Positions 17,375-27,957 of a stretch of DNA of 55,982 nucleotides are shown here, one piece after another (position 1 is the first letter of the stretch; the number at the start of each line of letters is the position of its first letter). The position numbers and the translations under genes were made by a program. This stretch comes from Rubrivivax sp. GTDB lineage: Bacteria > Pseudomonadota > Gammaproteobacteria > Burkholderiales > Burkholderiaceae_C. The notes beneath the pieces were generated by a model, which did not search any database, was not told the origin of the DNA, and saw only the letters and a list, made by a program, of their open reading frames with translations. Where the stretch lies: positions 1 through 55,982 of the forward strand of contig JAHCKS010000028.1 in NCBI GenBank assembly GCA_026125665.1, given 5' to 3'.

Positions 17375-18007
17375 TCAGAACAGCTGGTCGCCGGCGCAGG
17401 CCGCGGCCACGGGGGCGAAGCTGCGGCGGTGCGCCGGGCAGGCACCATGCGAACGCAGCGCCTGCAGGTGCGCGGGCGTCGCGTAGCCCTTGTGGTCGTC
17501 GAAGCCGTACTGCGGCCAGCTCGTGTGCAGCGACGTGCACAGGCGGTCGCGCTGCACCTTCGCCAGGATCGAAGCGGCGGAGATCGCGGGCACCTTGGCG
17601 TCGCCCTTCACCACCGCTGCCGCCGGCATCGGCAGTTGCGGCAGGCGGTTGCCGTCGACCACCACGCGGTGCGGCGTGAGCCTGAGGCCGGCCACGGCGC
17701 GCTGCATCGCCAGCAGCGTCGCGCCCAGGATGTTGAGCCGGTCGATCTCCTCGACGCTCGCCTCGGCGATGCAGACGCACAGCGCGCGCGCCATCACGAG
17801 GTCGAACAGGCGTTCGCGCCGGCGCTCGGAGAGCGCCTTGGAGTCCGCCAGGCCCTTGATGGGCCTGAGCTCGTCGAGGATGACGGCCGCTGCCACCACC
17901 GGCCCCGCGAGCGGCCCGCGGCCGGCCTCGTCGACCCCCGCGACGAGCCCCGGCCGTGCCCAGCCGGGGCCGAGCGAGTCAAGCCTGAAGGACCTGCGCG
18001 ACGGCAT
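17375..18007 (-). CDS. rnhB: Ribonuclease HII
   Basis: A 210-residue RNase HII that removes ribonucleotides and RNA primers from RNA:DNA hybrids. The metal site starts with [16 protein letters not shown] (D, E), followed by [14 protein letters not shown] and [13 protein letters not shown] 18007 ([10 protein letters not shown]) overlaps the end of lpxB by 29 nt. Position after lpxB is the classic proteobacterial order. Confidence 0.95.
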   Translation of the reverse strand: MPSRRSFRLDSLGPGWARPGLVAGVDEAGRGPLAGPVVAAAVILDELRPIKGLADSKALSERRRERLFDLVMARALCVCIAEASVEEIDRLNILGATLLAMQRAVAGLRLTPHRVVVDGNRLPQLPMPAAAVVKGDAKVPAISAASILAKVQRDRLCTSLHTSWPQYGFDDHKGYATPAHLQALRSHGACPAHRRSFAPVAAACAGDQLF

Positions 18008-19109
18008 CGGTGGCGGCGCGCGCCGTGTCGAGGCGCAGCGAATGGTGCATCGCGTCGAAGCGGGCACGCACGCGTGCACATGCCGCGTCGTCGTCGAGCC
18101 AGCGGCGCACGGCCGCGGCCAGCGGCTCGGCGCGGCAGTCGTGCTGCAGCAGCTCGGGCACGATGAACTCGCGCGCCAGGATGTTGGGCAGCGCGACCCA
18201 GGGCTGGTAGCGCATGCGTTTCATGATCGCCCAGGAAAGGGCGTGCATCGCGTAGCCGACGACCATCGGTCGCTTGAAGAGCGCCGCCTCGAGCGTGGCG
18301 GTGCCGCTGGCGATCAGCGTCACGTCGCACGCGGCGAGCGCGGTGTGCGACTGCCCCCCGACGAGCTGCACGGGCACGCCGGGCGCGTGCTCGGCGACAA
18401 GCGGCGCGATGAGCGGCGCGAGCCCCGGTGCCGCCGGCAGCACGAAACGCAGCGCCGGCCGCTCGCGGTGCAGCAGCGCCGCCGCACGCAGGAACGGCGG
18501 CGCGATGTAGCGGATCTCGGCACGGCGGCTGCCCGGCAGCAGCGCGACCACGGTGTCCTCCGCGGCCAGGCCGAGCGCGGCGCGTCCCTCGGCGCGCGGC
18601 GGCTCGAGCGGGATGGTGTCGGCCAGCGGATGGCCGACGAAGGTGGCCGCCACGCCGTGTTCGGCCAGCAGGGCCGGCTCGAAGGGAAACAGGCACAGCA
18701 CGTGGTCGCAGCTCGCGGCCATCTTCTTCGCGCGGCCGCCGCGCCAGGCCCAGATCGACGGGCAGACGAAGTGCATCGTCTTCACGCCGGCCGCCTTCAG
18801 GCGCTTCTCCAACCCGAGGTTGAAGTCCGGCGCATCGACGCCGATGAAGGCCGCAGGCGGCGCCGCGAGCAGGCGCGCAGCGAGTGCGTCGCGGATGCCC
18901 GAGATCTCGCGGTAATGGCGCAGCGCCTCGGCGTAGCCGTGCACGGCCAGCCTGTCGCTCGGCCACCAGGCCTCGAAGCCCTGCGCCGCCAGCCGCGGGC
19001 CGCCGATGCCGAAGGCCTGCAGCGCCGGCCAGCGCTGGCGCAACGCACCCAGCAGCGCCGCGGCGAGCAGGTCCCCCGAGGCTTCGCCGGCGACCATCGC
19101 GAGCCGCAT
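17979..19109 (-). CDS. lpxB: Lipid-A-disaccharide synthase
   Basis: A 376-residue GT19 glycosyltransferase that joins UDP-2,3-diacylglucosamine and lipid X to make the lipid A disaccharide at the inner membrane. Family marks: [65 protein letters not shown] and [11 protein letters not shown]. Normal length. Follows lpxA by 31 nt. Confidence 0.97.
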   Translation of the reverse strand: MRLAMVAGEASGDLLAAALLGALRQRWPALQAFGIGGPRLAAQGFEAWWPSDRLAVHGYAEALRHYREISGIRDALAARLLAAPPAAFIGVDAPDFNLGLEKRLKAAGVKTMHFVCPSIWAWRGGRAKKMAASCDHVLCLFPFEPALLAEHGVAATFVGHPLADTIPLEPPRAEGRAALGLAAEDTVVALLPGSRRAEIRYIAPPFLRAAALLHRERPALRFVLPAAPGLAPLIAPLVAEHAPGVPVQLVGGQSHTALAACDVTLIASGTATLEAALFKRPMVVGYAMHALSWAIMKRMRYQPWVALPNILAREFIVPELLQHDCRAEPLAAAVRRWLDDDAACARVRARFDAMHHSLRLDTARAATDAVAQVLQA

Positions 19110-19140
19110 GTCCTGCCCCAGCCAGCCGGCGGCGCCGGCG

Positions 19141-19929
19141 TCAGCGCGCGATGCCGCGCTTGGAGGCGGCGAGGAAGTCGAGCATCTGTGCCACGTCGGC
19201 GTCGCCGCCCTCGACGGTGCCCGCGAGCGCGGCGATCGCGGCGCGTGCCGCCTCGAGCGTGAGACCGTCGCGGTAGAGCAGCTTGTGCATCTGCTTGACG
19301 AGCGCGATGCGTTCGCGCGAGAAGCCGCGCCGGCGCAGGCCCTCGACGTTGAAGCCGTGCACGCCGAGCGGGTTGCCGGAGACCATCATGAACGGCGGCA
19401 CGTCCTGCGAGACGTGGCTCTGGAAGCCGGTCATCGCGTGCGCGCCGACGCGGCAGAACTGGTGGATGCCGGTGAGGCCGCCGACGATGACCCAGTCGCC
19501 CACGTGCACGTGGCCGGCCAGCGTCGCGTTGTTGGCCAGGATCGTGTGGCTGCCAACCTGGCAGTCGTGCGCGATGTGCACGTAGGCCATGACCCAGTTG
19601 TCATGGCCCACGCGCGTCACGCCCGCGTCCTGCGCGGTGCCGCGGTTGAAGGTGCAGAACTCGCGGATCGTGTTGCCGTCGCCGACCTCCAGCGCCGTCG
19701 GCTCGCCCGCGTACTTCTTGTCCTGCGGCGCCGCGCCGAGCGCGGCATGGCTGAAGATGCGGTTGTTGCGGCCGATCCTCGTCGGGCCCTCGAGGACGCA
19801 GTGCGGGCCGATGCGGGTGCCGGCGCCGACACGCACGGCGGCGCCGACGATGGCGTAGGGGCCGACGCTGACGTCGTCGTCGAGCTCGGCCGCAGCGTCG
19901 ACGATGGCGGTGGGGTGGATCTGCGTCAC
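19141..19929 (-). CDS. lpxA: UDP-N-acetylglucosamine acyltransferase
   Basis: A 262-residue left-handed beta-helix acyltransferase, first step of lipid A synthesis. The hexapeptide repeats are visible throughout (for example [19 protein letters not shown]). [34 protein letters not shown] and [15 protein letters not shown] carry the catalytic His region, and [17 protein letters not shown] is typical. It starts with GTG at 19929. It follows fabZ and precedes lpxB as usual. Confidence 0.97.
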   Translation of the reverse strand: MTQIHPTAIVDAAAELDDDVSVGPYAIVGAAVRVGAGTRIGPHCVLEGPTRIGRNNRIFSHAALGAAPQDKKYAGEPTALEVGDGNTIREFCTFNRGTAQDAGVTRVGHDNWVMAYVHIAHDCQVGSHTILANNATLAGHVHVGDWVIVGGLTGIHQFCRVGAHAMTGFQSHVSQDVPPFMMVSGNPLGVHGFNVEGLRRRGFSRERIALVKQMHKLLYRDGLTLEAARAAIAALAGTVEGGDADVAQMLDFLAASKRGIAR

Positions 19930-19969
19930 GGCAGCGTGGCCGTCGGTCCCGAAGCCGCCTGCCGAGGCC

Positions 19970-20428
19970 TCAGACCTCGCGCTCGGTGCACATCAGCTCG
20001 CATTCGGCGGCGAGCTGGCCCTCGACGCTCGCCTTGGTGCGGTACTTGTGGATGCCACCCTTCACGCGCTCCTGCCAGACCTCGAGGATGAGCTGGTCGC
20101 CCGGCACCACCGGCCGCTTGAAGCGTGCACCGTCGATGCCGACGAGGTAGACCACCTTGTCGTTGCCGGCCTCGGTGCCCTTGGTGACGAAGGCGAGCAT
20201 CGCCGCGGCCTGCGCCAGCGCCTCGATGACGAGCACGCCCGGCATGACCGGCCGCACCGGGAAGTGGCCGGGGAAGAACGGCTCGTTGACGGTGACGTTC
20301 TTCAGCGCCCTGGTGTACGCCCCACGATCCAGCTGCAGCACGCGGTCGACCAGCACGAACGGATAGCGGTGCGGCAGCGTCCTCAGGATCGCCTGGATGT
20401 CCATGTGCGTTTCCATGCCGGTGCTCAT
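19970..20428 (-). CDS. fabZ: 3-hydroxyacyl-ACP dehydratase FabZ
   Basis: A 152-residue hot-dog fold dehydratase of fatty acid elongation. [16 protein letters not shown] and the catalytic His/Glu segment [20 protein letters not shown] are diagnostic. ATG 20428 overlaps the lpxD stop as ATGA, supporting translational coupling; a later ATG at 20404 (MDIQAIL) would match the family's usual length equally well. It draws on the same 3-hydroxyacyl-ACP pool as LpxA and LpxD. Confidence 0.96.
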   Translation of the reverse strand: MSTGMETHMDIQAILRTLPHRYPFVLVDRVLQLDRGAYTRALKNVTVNEPFFPGHFPVRPVMPGVLVIEALAQAAAMLAFVTKGTEAGNDKVVYLVGIDGARFKRPVVPGDQLILEVWQERVKGGIHKYRTKASVEGQLAAECELMCTEREV

Positions 20429-21504
20429 GATGGCGTCTTCTTCTCCAGCGGCTTCGGCGACGACGTCCCCACCGCCTTCTCGACCGCCCGCAGCCGCTCG
20501 CGCAGCGCGTGCAGCTGCCGCAGCGTGGCGGCGTTCTTCTCCCACGAGGCATTGTCGTCGAACGGGAAGGCGCCGCTGTAGCGGCCCGGCTTGAGGATCG
20601 AGCGGCTGACCAGCGTCGTGGCCGAGATGTGCACGTGGTCGCAGATCTCGAGATGGCCGATGATGCGCGCCGCACCGCCGATCGTGCAGTGCGCGCCGAT
20701 GCGCGTGCTGCCTGCCACCGCGGCGCAGCCGGCGAACGCGGTGTGCGCGCCGATGTGCACGTTGTGCGCGACCTGCACCAGGTTGTCGAGCTTCACGCCG
20801 TCGGCGAGCACGGTGTCGCCGAGCGCACCTCGGTCGATGCACGTGTTCGCGCCGATCTCGACGTCGTCGCCGATGACGACGGCGCCGAGCTGCTCGATCT
20901 TCACCCAGCGTCCCTCGTGCGGCGCGAAGCCGAAGCCGTCGGCGCCGATGACGGCACCGCCGTGCACCAGGCCACGGGCACCGATGCGACAGCCGGCGCC
21001 GAGCTGCGCGCCGGGCATCAGCACCGAGCCCTCGCCGAGCACCGCCTCGGCGCCGACGTGCGCCTGCACGCCGACGACACAGCCCGCCGCCACCCGCGCA
21101 CCGCGCCCGACGTAGGCCAGCGCACCGACATGCGCGCCGGGGTCGATGAGCGCCGTCTCCTCGATGACGGCGCTCGGATGCACGCCGGGCACGGGCCGCC
21201 GGCGGGTCTCGCGCGCCCACCGCTGGGTCAGCCGCGCGAACGCGAGATAGGGGTCGGCGCAGAGGATGACGGCACCGCGGCCCGCCGCGACGCGCGCCTC
21301 GGCCGCCTCGCGCAGCGCCGGCGACACGATGACGCACGCGGCCGCCGTGCCGGCCAGCTGCGGCGCGAGGCGCGACTGCGCGATGAAGGTGATGCTGTCG
21401 GCCGCGGCTTCGGCGAGCGGCGCGATGCGCTCGACGAGCAGGTCCGCCGGGCCGAGCAGTTCGCCGCCGAGTTCGCGGGCCAGCTCGCTGACGCGGTGAC
21501 CCAT
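20425..21504 (-). CDS. lpxD: UDP-3-O-(3-hydroxyacyl)glucosamine N-acyltransferase
   Basis: A 359-residue LpxD, third acylation step in lipid A synthesis. An N-terminal uridine-binding domain ([33 protein letters not shown]) precedes hexapeptide repeats ([20 protein letters not shown]) and a C-terminal helix ([17 protein letters not shown]). [17 protein letters not shown] is typical. Slightly longer than E. coli LpxD (341) because of the tail. Lies between skp and fabZ. Confidence 0.96.
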   Translation of the reverse strand: MGHRVSELARELGGELLGPADLLVERIAPLAEAAADSITFIAQSRLAPQLAGTAAACVIVSPALREAAEARVAAGRGAVILCADPYLAFARLTQRWARETRRRPVPGVHPSAVIEETALIDPGAHVGALAYVGRGARVAAGCVVGVQAHVGAEAVLGEGSVLMPGAQLGAGCRIGARGLVHGGAVIGADGFGFAPHEGRWVKIEQLGAVVIGDDVEIGANTCIDRGALGDTVLADGVKLDNLVQVAHNVHIGAHTAFAGCAAVAGSTRIGAHCTIGGAARIIGHLEICDHVHISATTLVSRSILKPGRYSGAFPFDDNASWEKNAATLRQLHALRERLRAVEKAVGTSSPKPLEKKTPS

Positions 21505-21540
21505 CGTCGCGACGGCCCCTGCGCGGGCGGCGCGGCGGGG

Positions 21541-22107
21541 CTACTGCCGGCCAGCCGGCGCGGGCGCGGGCTGGGTGTTGAGCGCGCGGATCACCTTGTC
21601 GGTGATGTCCACGCGCGGGCCGGCGAAGACGACTTCCTGGAGGATGAGGTCGAACTTCTCGCTCTCGAAGATCTGCTTGATGATGCGGTTGGCGCGTTCG
21701 ACGATGGCGGCCAGCTCCTCGTTGCGGCGCTGGTTCAGGTCTTCCTGGAACTCGCGGCGTCGGCGGGTCAGGTCGCGGTCCTGGTCGACGAGCTCGCGCT
21801 GGCGGCGGGTGCGCTCGGCCTCGCCGAGTGCCGGCCCGTCCTTCTCGAGCTTGTCGGCCGCCGCCTTCAGGCGCGACGCGGCCTCGGCCAGCTGCTTCTC
21901 GCGCGCCCCGAACTCGCTCTCGAGCTTGGCCTGCGCGGCCTTCGCCGGCGTGGACTCGCGCAGCACGCGTTCGCTGTTGACGTAGCCGATCTTCAGCGCG
22001 TCCTGCGCCCAGGCGTTGCCGGCCACCGGCAGGGACGCGGCCGCGAAGGCCAGCGCAACCAGCCATGACCGGGCCGTTGCGGACGGGCGAGTGGCGGAAG
22101 GCATCAT
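21541..22107 (-). CDS. skp: Periplasmic chaperone Skp/OmpH
   Basis: A 188-residue secreted protein. Signal peptide about 1-35 ending AGNAWA-Q, then [18 protein letters not shown], the OmpH start, followed by a long charged coiled coil (about 60-145), the tentacle region that holds unfolded outer-membrane proteins. The C-terminal [21 protein letters not shown] is a family mark. The ATG at 22107 overlaps the bamA stop by 1 nt (TGATG). Confidence 0.93.
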   Translation of the reverse strand: MMPSATRPSATARSWLVALAFAAASLPVAGNAWAQDALKIGYVNSERVLRESTPAKAAQAKLESEFGAREKQLAEAASRLKAAADKLEKDGPALGEAERTRRQRELVDQDRDLTRRRREFQEDLNQRRNEELAAIVERANRIIKQIFESEKFDLILQEVVFAGPRVDITDKVIRALNTQPAPAPAGRQ

Positions 22108-24422
22108 CAGAACGCGGTCCCGATCTGGAATTGGAAGCGCTGGATTCTATCGTTGCGCTGCACGCGCACCGGCGTGCCCCAGCTGAGCTTCAGCGGCCCC
22201 ACCGGCGAGATCCACGACAGGCCGACACCGGCCGAGGCGCGCAGCGATCGTTCGTCGATCTTCTCGTCCTCTCGCCACACGTTGCCGGCGTCGGTGAAGG
22301 CGAAGATGCGCAGCGACTTGTCGTTGCCGGTGCCCGGCACGGGGAAGTACAGCTCGGCGTTGAGGTTCAGCCGCTTGGCGCCGCCGATGTAGGCTCCGGT
22401 CGGGTCGATGATGCCGAGCGAGCCCTGCTCGAGCACGCGCACGGTGCCCAGGCCCCCGCCGTAGAAGTTCTTGAACACCGGGAACGGCTTGCCGCCGAGG
22501 CCCTTGCCCCAGCCGAGCTCGCCGTTGACGCCCAGCACCAGGCGCAGCGGCAGCGGGAAGTACTCCTGGTACTGCAGGTTGGTGCGCGTGTAGCGCACGT
22601 CGCCGAGGAAGCTGTACTCGAAGTTCACCCGCTGGTAGCGGCCGGCCGTGGGCACGAGCACGCTGTCGCGGGCGTCGCGCGCCCAGCCGAGCGTCAGCGG
22701 GTAGGCCATGCTCTTCTCGCCGAAGAGCACGCGGTAGTTGAGGTAGGCGAGCGGCAGGCCGACCGAGGTGCCGATGACCTGGCGGTCGGCGGCGATGCCC
22801 ATGAACACCGTGTCGTACTCGGAGAACGGCACGCCGAAGGTGACGCCCAGGCGCTGGTTGCCGGCCTCGTAGGCGTCGCTCAGCTGGTTCAGTGCCCGGC
22901 CCTTGCGGTAGACGAGGTCGATCGAACGCGAGATGCCGTCCACCGTCCAGTAAGGGTCGAAGGTGCTGACGACCAGCGCCTGCTGCGTCTTGCTGGTGTT
23001 GATCTCGAGGCCCAGCGAGTTGCCGGTGCCGAAGGCGTTGTCCTGGCGGATGCCGGCGGTGAACGTGAACTTCTCGGCGTTCGAGTAGCCTGCCCCGAGG
23101 TTGAGGTTGCCGGTGGGCTTCTCCTTCAGCGTCACGACGAGGTCCACCTGGTCGGGCGCACCCGGAACCTCGCTCGTCTCGACCTCGACCTCGGAGAAGA
23201 AGCCCAGGCGGTTCAGTCGCTCCTTGGACAGGCGGATCAGCGTCGCGTCGTACCAGGCGGCCTCGAGCTGGCGGAACTCGCGCCGGATGACCTCGTCGCG
23301 CGTGCGCGAGTTGCCGGACACCTCGATGCGCCGCACGTACACGCGGCGCTCGGGGTTGGCCATCAGCACGACGACGACCTGGCCGGTGGCGCGGTCGATC
23401 TCGGGGCGCTGGTCGACGCGGGCGAAGGCATAGCCGTACTGGCCGAAGAGCTCGGTGAACGCCTTGGCGGTGGCGGTCACCGCCTCGCCACGGTAGGCCT
23501 CGCCAGGGCGCAGCTGCACCAAGGTCTGGAACTCGGCTTCCTTGCCGAGGTAGTCGCCCTCGAGGCGCACGGCGGTGACCGTATACGGCTGACCCTCGCG
23601 CACGGAGATGGCGATGGCGATGCCCTGCTTGTCGGGCGAGATCGTCACCTGCGTGGACTCGATCGCGAACTCGAGGTAGCCGCGGTTGATGTAGAAGGCG
23701 CGGATGCGCTCGAGGTCGGCGTTGAGCTTGCTGCGAGAGTAACGGTCGTTCTTCGAGTACCAGCTGAACCAGCCGGTGGCCGACAGCTCCATCTGCTCGA
23801 GCAGCGTCGACTCGCTGAACGCGCTCATGCCGGTGATCTTCACCGACGACACCTTGGCCGCGTCGCCCTCGTTCATCGTGAAGGTGATGTTGACGCGGTT
23901 GCGCTCGATCGGCGTGACCGTCGTCGTGACCTCGGCGCCGTAGAGGCTGCGGCTGAGGTACTGTCGCTTGATCTCCTGCTCGGCGCGGTCGATCAGCGCG
24001 CGGTCGTACGGCAGGCCCTCGCCGATGCCGTTGTCCTTCAGGCTCTTGAGCAGCGGGTCCTTGTCGAACTCGCGCAGGCCGACGAAGCTGACGTTGGCGA
24101 TGATGGCGCGCTCGTCGACGATGATGACGGCGACCTCGCCCTCGATGTCGATGCGCACGTCCTTGAACAGGCCCGTGGCGAAGAGCGCCCGTAGCGCGGC
24201 CGAGCCCTTGTCGTCGGTGTAGGTGTCGCCGATGCGGAACGGCAGCGCGGCGAACACGCTGCCCGGGTCGGTGCGCTGCAACCCCTCGACGCGGATGTCC
24301 TTGATGACGAACGGGGCCACGGCGCGCGCCGCGGGCGACAGCGCGGCCGCCGCGGCAGCCACGATCAGGGTCGCGGCGACCCTCGCGGCATGCGGGCCGC
24401 CGCACGGAAAGGCAGGGAACAT
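22107..24422 (-). CDS. bamA: Outer membrane protein assembly factor BamA
   Basis: A 771-residue Omp85 protein, the core of the BAM complex. Signal peptide (cleavage near [10 protein letters not shown]), five POTRA domains (about 38-430), then a C-terminal beta-barrel ending in Phe (FQFQIGTAF). Family stretches: [48 protein letters not shown]. Odd point: the usually conserved lid-loop motif V-R-G-[FY] reads V661-R-V-L664. It lies between rseP and skp in the conserved order. Confidence 0.96.
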   Translation of the reverse strand: MFPAFPCGGPHAARVAATLIVAAAAAALSPAARAVAPFVIKDIRVEGLQRTDPGSVFAALPFRIGDTYTDDKGSAALRALFATGLFKDVRIDIEGEVAVIIVDERAIIANVSFVGLREFDKDPLLKSLKDNGIGEGLPYDRALIDRAEQEIKRQYLSRSLYGAEVTTTVTPIERNRVNITFTMNEGDAAKVSSVKITGMSAFSESTLLEQMELSATGWFSWYSKNDRYSRSKLNADLERIRAFYINRGYLEFAIESTQVTISPDKQGIAIAISVREGQPYTVTAVRLEGDYLGKEAEFQTLVQLRPGEAYRGEAVTATAKAFTELFGQYGYAFARVDQRPEIDRATGQVVVVLMANPERRVYVRRIEVSGNSRTRDEVIRREFRQLEAAWYDATLIRLSKERLNRLGFFSEVEVETSEVPGAPDQVDLVVTLKEKPTGNLNLGAGYSNAEKFTFTAGIRQDNAFGTGNSLGLEINTSKTQQALVVSTFDPYWTVDGISRSIDLVYRKGRALNQLSDAYEAGNQRLGVTFGVPFSEYDTVFMGIAADRQVIGTSVGLPLAYLNYRVLFGEKSMAYPLTLGWARDARDSVLVPTAGRYQRVNFEYSFLGDVRYTRTNLQYQEYFPLPLRLVLGVNGELGWGKGLGGKPFPVFKNFYGGGLGTVRVLEQGSLGIIDPTGAYIGGAKRLNLNAELYFPVPGTGNDKSLRIFAFTDAGNVWREDEKIDERSLRASAGVGLSWISPVGPLKLSWGTPVRVQRNDRIQRFQFQIGTAF

Positions 24423-24439
24423 CGGGGCGAGACAGGCAA

Positions 24440-24458
24440 GGCCCGCCTCAGGCGGGCC
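24440..24458. other. Intercistronic hairpin between rseP and bamA
   Basis: A perfect 8-bp stem GGCCCGCC/GGCGGGCC with loop TCA in the 42-nt gap between the rseP stop and the bamA start. No U-tract. It may be an RNA-processing or partial-termination element setting BamA levels; inferred only from structure. Confidence 0.45.
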
Positions 24459-24464
24459 GTGGAG

Positions 24465-25859
24465 TCAGAGCCCGCCGAGCAGGCGGGCCACGTCGTTGTA
24501 GAGCGCCACCGACATCATCATCAGCAGCACCGCGATGCCGCCGCGCTGCAGCCGCGCCATCCACTCCTCGGAGATCGGGCGGCCGGTGACACCCTCGAAA
24601 ATGTACATCATGAGGTGACCCCCATCGAGCATCGGCAGCGGCAGCAGGTTGAGCACGCCGAGGCTGACGCTGACGATGGCGAGGAACTCGAGGAAGCGCG
24701 CCGGCCCCTGCTGCACCGACTGGCCGGCGTAGTCGGCAATGCTGATCGGGCCGGAGAGGTTCTTGATCGACGCCTCGCCGATGACCATCCGGCCGAGCAT
24801 CTTCACCGTGAACACCGAGGTGTCCCACATGCGTTCGACGCCGCCGACGAGGCCGTCCCACGGACCCTGCCGAACGGTGACCATGGCCGGGGGCGTGCCG
24901 ACGTACGCGTCGATGCGGCCGATGGGCGACGCGCCGCTCGTGTCGATGCGAGGCGCGACCGTGATCTCGAGCGTGCGGCCGGCCCGCTCGACCGACCAGC
25001 GCTGCGGCATGGCCTCGCGGGCGCCGCGATCGGCGGCGAGCGCCGGCGCGGCGGAGGCGCGGATGCGCTCGCGCAGGGTGTGCGCGTCCTGCACGGGCTG
25101 GCCGTCGATGGCGAGCACGCGGTCGCCCTCGGCCAGGCCGCTGCGCGCCGCCGGCCCACCCTCGCGCACGCGGCCGATGACGGCCTCGCCGAAGGCCGGG
25201 CCGAGGCCGATCTTGCGTGCCAGGGCGCCGTCCACTTCGCGCGGCTCGAACGTGGAGAGGTCGAGCAGCAGCGTGCGCGAACCGCGGCCGTCGCGGTCGC
25301 TGACCTGCAGGCGCACCGCCTCGCGCTGCAGGGCCGCCTGCGTGAGGCGCCACATGAGGTCGCTCATCGACTGGACCTCGCGCCACTCGCCGCCGCCCTC
25401 CTCGGAAAGCGCACGCACCCAGTCGCCGCTGCGGAGGCCGGCCCGCTCGGCGTGGCTGCCGGCAGCGGGGGCTCCGAGCACCGCCTTGGGTTCCTGGATG
25501 CCCACCCAATAGGCGCCGGCGAAAAGCAGCACGGCCAGCCCGAGGTTGGCCAGCGGCCCGGCGGCCACGATGGCACTGCGCTGCTTCAGCGACTTGCGGT
25601 TGAAGGCCTGGCCCAGCTGCTCCGCCGGCACAGGGCCCTCGCGTTCGTCCAGCATGCGCACGTAGCCGCCGAGCGGCAGCGCGCAGACGACAAACTCGGT
25701 CGATTGCGGATGGCGCTGCCAGCGCCACAGCACGCGGCCGAAGCCGACCGAGAAGCGCTGCACCTTCACGCCACAAGCCACGGCGATGCGGTAGTGGCCG
25801 TACTCGTGGATGACGATGAGCAGGCCGAGCGTGACGATGAGGCCGACGAGGTAGGTCAT
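24465..25859 (-). CDS. rseP: Site-2 intramembrane metalloprotease RseP
   Basis: A 464-residue inner-membrane zinc protease that cleaves anti-sigma factor RseA in envelope stress. Zinc motif H18-E-Y-G-H22 in the first helix, two PDZ-like regions between helices (for example ERAGLRSGDWV and AARSGLAEGDRVLAIDGQPV), and the second active-site motif LNLLPLPMLDGGH near the C terminus. Normal length. Sits 6 nt before dxr's stop side and upstream of bamA, the usual order. Confidence 0.95.
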   Translation of the reverse strand: MTYLVGLIVTLGLLIVIHEYGHYRIAVACGVKVQRFSVGFGRVLWRWQRHPQSTEFVVCALPLGGYVRMLDEREGPVPAEQLGQAFNRKSLKQRSAIVAAGPLANLGLAVLLFAGAYWVGIQEPKAVLGAPAAGSHAERAGLRSGDWVRALSEEGGGEWREVQSMSDLMWRLTQAALQREAVRLQVSDRDGRGSRTLLLDLSTFEPREVDGALARKIGLGPAFGEAVIGRVREGGPAARSGLAEGDRVLAIDGQPVQDAHTLRERIRASAAPALAADRGAREAMPQRWSVERAGRTLEITVAPRIDTSGASPIGRIDAYVGTPPAMVTVRQGPWDGLVGGVERMWDTSVFTVKMLGRMVIGEASIKNLSGPISIADYAGQSVQQGPARFLEFLAIVSVSLGVLNLLPLPMLDGGHLMMYIFEGVTGRPISEEWMARLQRGGIAVLLMMMSVALYNDVARLLGGL

Positions 25860-25865
25860 GGTGGC

Positions 25866-27083
25866 TCAGGCAGGTGACAGCGCGCGCACGTTCGCGGCCG
25901 CTTCGTCGCGGGCGCGCCGGTCGAGCTCGAGCAGGTCCTCGAGCGTCGCCTCGGCCGGCAGCGCCGGCGCAAGCCGCTCGACGGTGCGTGCGTTGACGCT
26001 GTGAATGCCGGTGAAGCGGATGGTTCCGTCGAGGAAGGCCTGCACGGCCACCTCGTTGGCGGCGTTGAGCACGGCCGTCGTGCCCGGCGGAGCGGCCAGC
26101 GCCTGCCAGGCGAGCGCGAGGCCGGGGAACAGCCGAAGGTCCACCGGTTCGAAGTGCAGCCCCTGCAGCGCGGTGAAGTCCAGGCGCGCTGCGCCCGACT
26201 CGATGCGCTCGGGGAAGCTCAGGCCGAAGGCGATGGGCACGCGCATGTCCGGCGTGCCCAGCTGCGCCAGCACCGAGGCGTCGCGGCACACGACCATCGA
26301 GTGCACGATGCTCTGCGGGTGGATGACGACGTGCACCTGCTCGGGTGCGAGGTCGAACAGCCAGCGCGCCTCGATGACCTCGAGCGCCTTGTTCATCATC
26401 GTCGCCGAGTCGACCGAGATCTTGCGCCCCATGACCCAGTTCGGGTGCGCCACCGCCTCGTCGGGCGTCACGCCGTGCAGGCTCTCGGGGGCGCGGCCGC
26501 GAAAGGGCCCGCCGCTGGCGGTGAGCACGATGTGATCGATGCGCTCGCCCCACGTGCTGCGATCCTCGGGCAGGCACTGGAAGATCGCCGAGTGCTCGCT
26601 GTCGATCGGCAGCAGCGTGGCGCCGCCGGCGGCCACCGCGCGCATGAAGAGCGCGCCGCCGACGACGAGCGCTTCCTTGTTGGCCAGCAGAAGCCGCTTG
26701 CCGGCCGCCGCCGCGGCCATGCACGCCGGCAGGCCGGCGGCGCCGACGATGGCGGCCATCACCGCATCGACCTCCGGCGCGGCCGCCAGCTGGCACAGCG
26801 CCTGCGGGCCTTCGAGCACCTCCGTCGGACAGCCGCGCTCGGCCAGCGCCTGCCGCGCCTGCCTCGCGGCGGCCCGGTCGGGCAGCACGGCGATGCGCGG
26901 CGAGAAGCGCACGCACTGCTCGACGAGCTCCGCGACGCGGCGGTGGCTCGTCAGCCCGAACACCTCGAAGCGCTCGGGGTGGCGGGCGATGACGTCCAGC
27001 GTGTTCGCGCCGATCGAGCCCGTCGAGCCCAGGATGGCGACGCGCTGGCGGCGTGTGGCGGAGTGGAGGGCGGCACGGGTCAT
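25866..27083 (-). CDS. dxr: 1-deoxy-D-xylulose 5-phosphate reductoisomerase
   Basis: A 405-residue enzyme of the MEP isoprenoid pathway, making MEP from DXP with NADPH. NADPH-binding VAILGSTGSIGANTLDVI near the N terminus, LLLANKEALVVGG, and SEHSAIFQCL with ILTASGGPF-type residues (here VLTASGGPFRGR) mark the metal/substrate site. ATG 27083 is chosen; a GTG at 27092 would overlap the cdsA stop as GTGA and is also possible. IspG of the same pathway is encoded at 49.8-51.1 kb. Confidence 0.96.
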   Translation of the reverse strand: MTRAALHSATRRQRVAILGSTGSIGANTLDVIARHPERFEVFGLTSHRRVAELVEQCVRFSPRIAVLPDRAAARQARQALAERGCPTEVLEGPQALCQLAAAPEVDAVMAAIVGAAGLPACMAAAAAGKRLLLANKEALVVGGALFMRAVAAGGATLLPIDSEHSAIFQCLPEDRSTWGERIDHIVLTASGGPFRGRAPESLHGVTPDEAVAHPNWVMGRKISVDSATMMNKALEVIEARWLFDLAPEQVHVVIHPQSIVHSMVVCRDASVLAQLGTPDMRVPIAFGLSFPERIESGAARLDFTALQGLHFEPVDLRLFPGLALAWQALAAPPGTTAVLNAANEVAVQAFLDGTIRFTGIHSVNARTVERLAPALPAEATLEDLLELDRRARDEAAANVRALSPA

Positions 27084-27088
27084 CGTCG

Positions 27089-27934
27089 TCACCGCGAAGG
27101 CAGGCTGACGATCGCCAGCACGGCCGGCATCACCGGCAGCAGCGCATCGACGCGGTCGAGCACGCCGCCGTGGCCGGGCAGCAGGCCGCTGCTGTCCTTC
27201 GCGCCGGCGGCGCGCTTGACGAGCGATTCGATGAGATCGCCGACGACCGACAGCGCGCACAGCGCCAGCAGCGCCAGCGCCGTGACGAGCCAGCCGTGCG
27301 CGTGCACGAGGCGCGAGTACAGGCTCGGGCCGTCGAAGCCGAAGCGGCGGTCGAGCGCGATCCACACCAGCGCCAGGACCAGCACGCCGGCCATGCCCGA
27401 CCACACGCCCTCCCAGCTCTTGCCCGGGCTGATGCCCGGCGCGAGCTTGTGCCGGCCGAAGGCCTTGCCGCCGAAGTAGGCGGCGATGTCGGCCATCCAC
27501 ACCACGCACAGCATCGACAGCATGAAGTTGATGCCGACGGCGCGCGCCTCGATCAGCGCGGCCCAGGCGAGCAGCAGCAGCGCCAGCCCGCACACCCAGC
27601 GCAGCGCGCGTGGCGTGTGCGGCCAGGCCTGCACGCCCCGGCGCAGCACCAGCGTGCCCCCTAGCGTCCACACGCCCACCGCCAGCCACCACCAGGCGCC
27701 GAGGCTGGCACCGGCGAGGCCGCCGACCACGGCCCACAGCCCCGCCAGCACCATCACCGCGCCCAGCGCCCAGGCCACGGCCCCGGCCGCGCCGTTCAGC
27801 CGCCCCCACTCCCAGGCGCCGGCAGCCAGCAGCGCCAGTGTCACGAGCGCGAACGGCCACGGCCCCGGCGCCGCCAGCGCGGCGAACATGATCCCCACGA
27901 GGATCAGGGCGGTGATCACCCGCTGGCGCAGCAT
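27089..27934 (-). CDS. cdsA: Phosphatidate cytidylyltransferase
   Basis: A 281-residue integral membrane enzyme with about eight hydrophobic helices that makes CDP-diacylglycerol for phospholipids. The C-terminal signature is intact: SLVKRAAGAKDSS followed by LLPGHGGVLDRVD. ADIAAYFGGKAFGRHKL and ISPGKSWEG are further marks. ATG 27934 starts MLRQRVITALIL. Lies between uppS and dxr. Confidence 0.95.
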   Translation of the reverse strand: MLRQRVITALILVGIMFAALAAPGPWPFALVTLALLAAGAWEWGRLNGAAGAVAWALGAVMVLAGLWAVVGGLAGASLGAWWWLAVGVWTLGGTLVLRRGVQAWPHTPRALRWVCGLALLLLAWAALIEARAVGINFMLSMLCVVWMADIAAYFGGKAFGRHKLAPGISPGKSWEGVWSGMAGVLVLALVWIALDRRFGFDGPSLYSRLVHAHGWLVTALALLALCALSVVGDLIESLVKRAAGAKDSSGLLPGHGGVLDRVDALLPVMPAVLAIVSLPSR

Positions 27935-27957
27935 GGGGCCTCGAGGCGGCGGCGACC

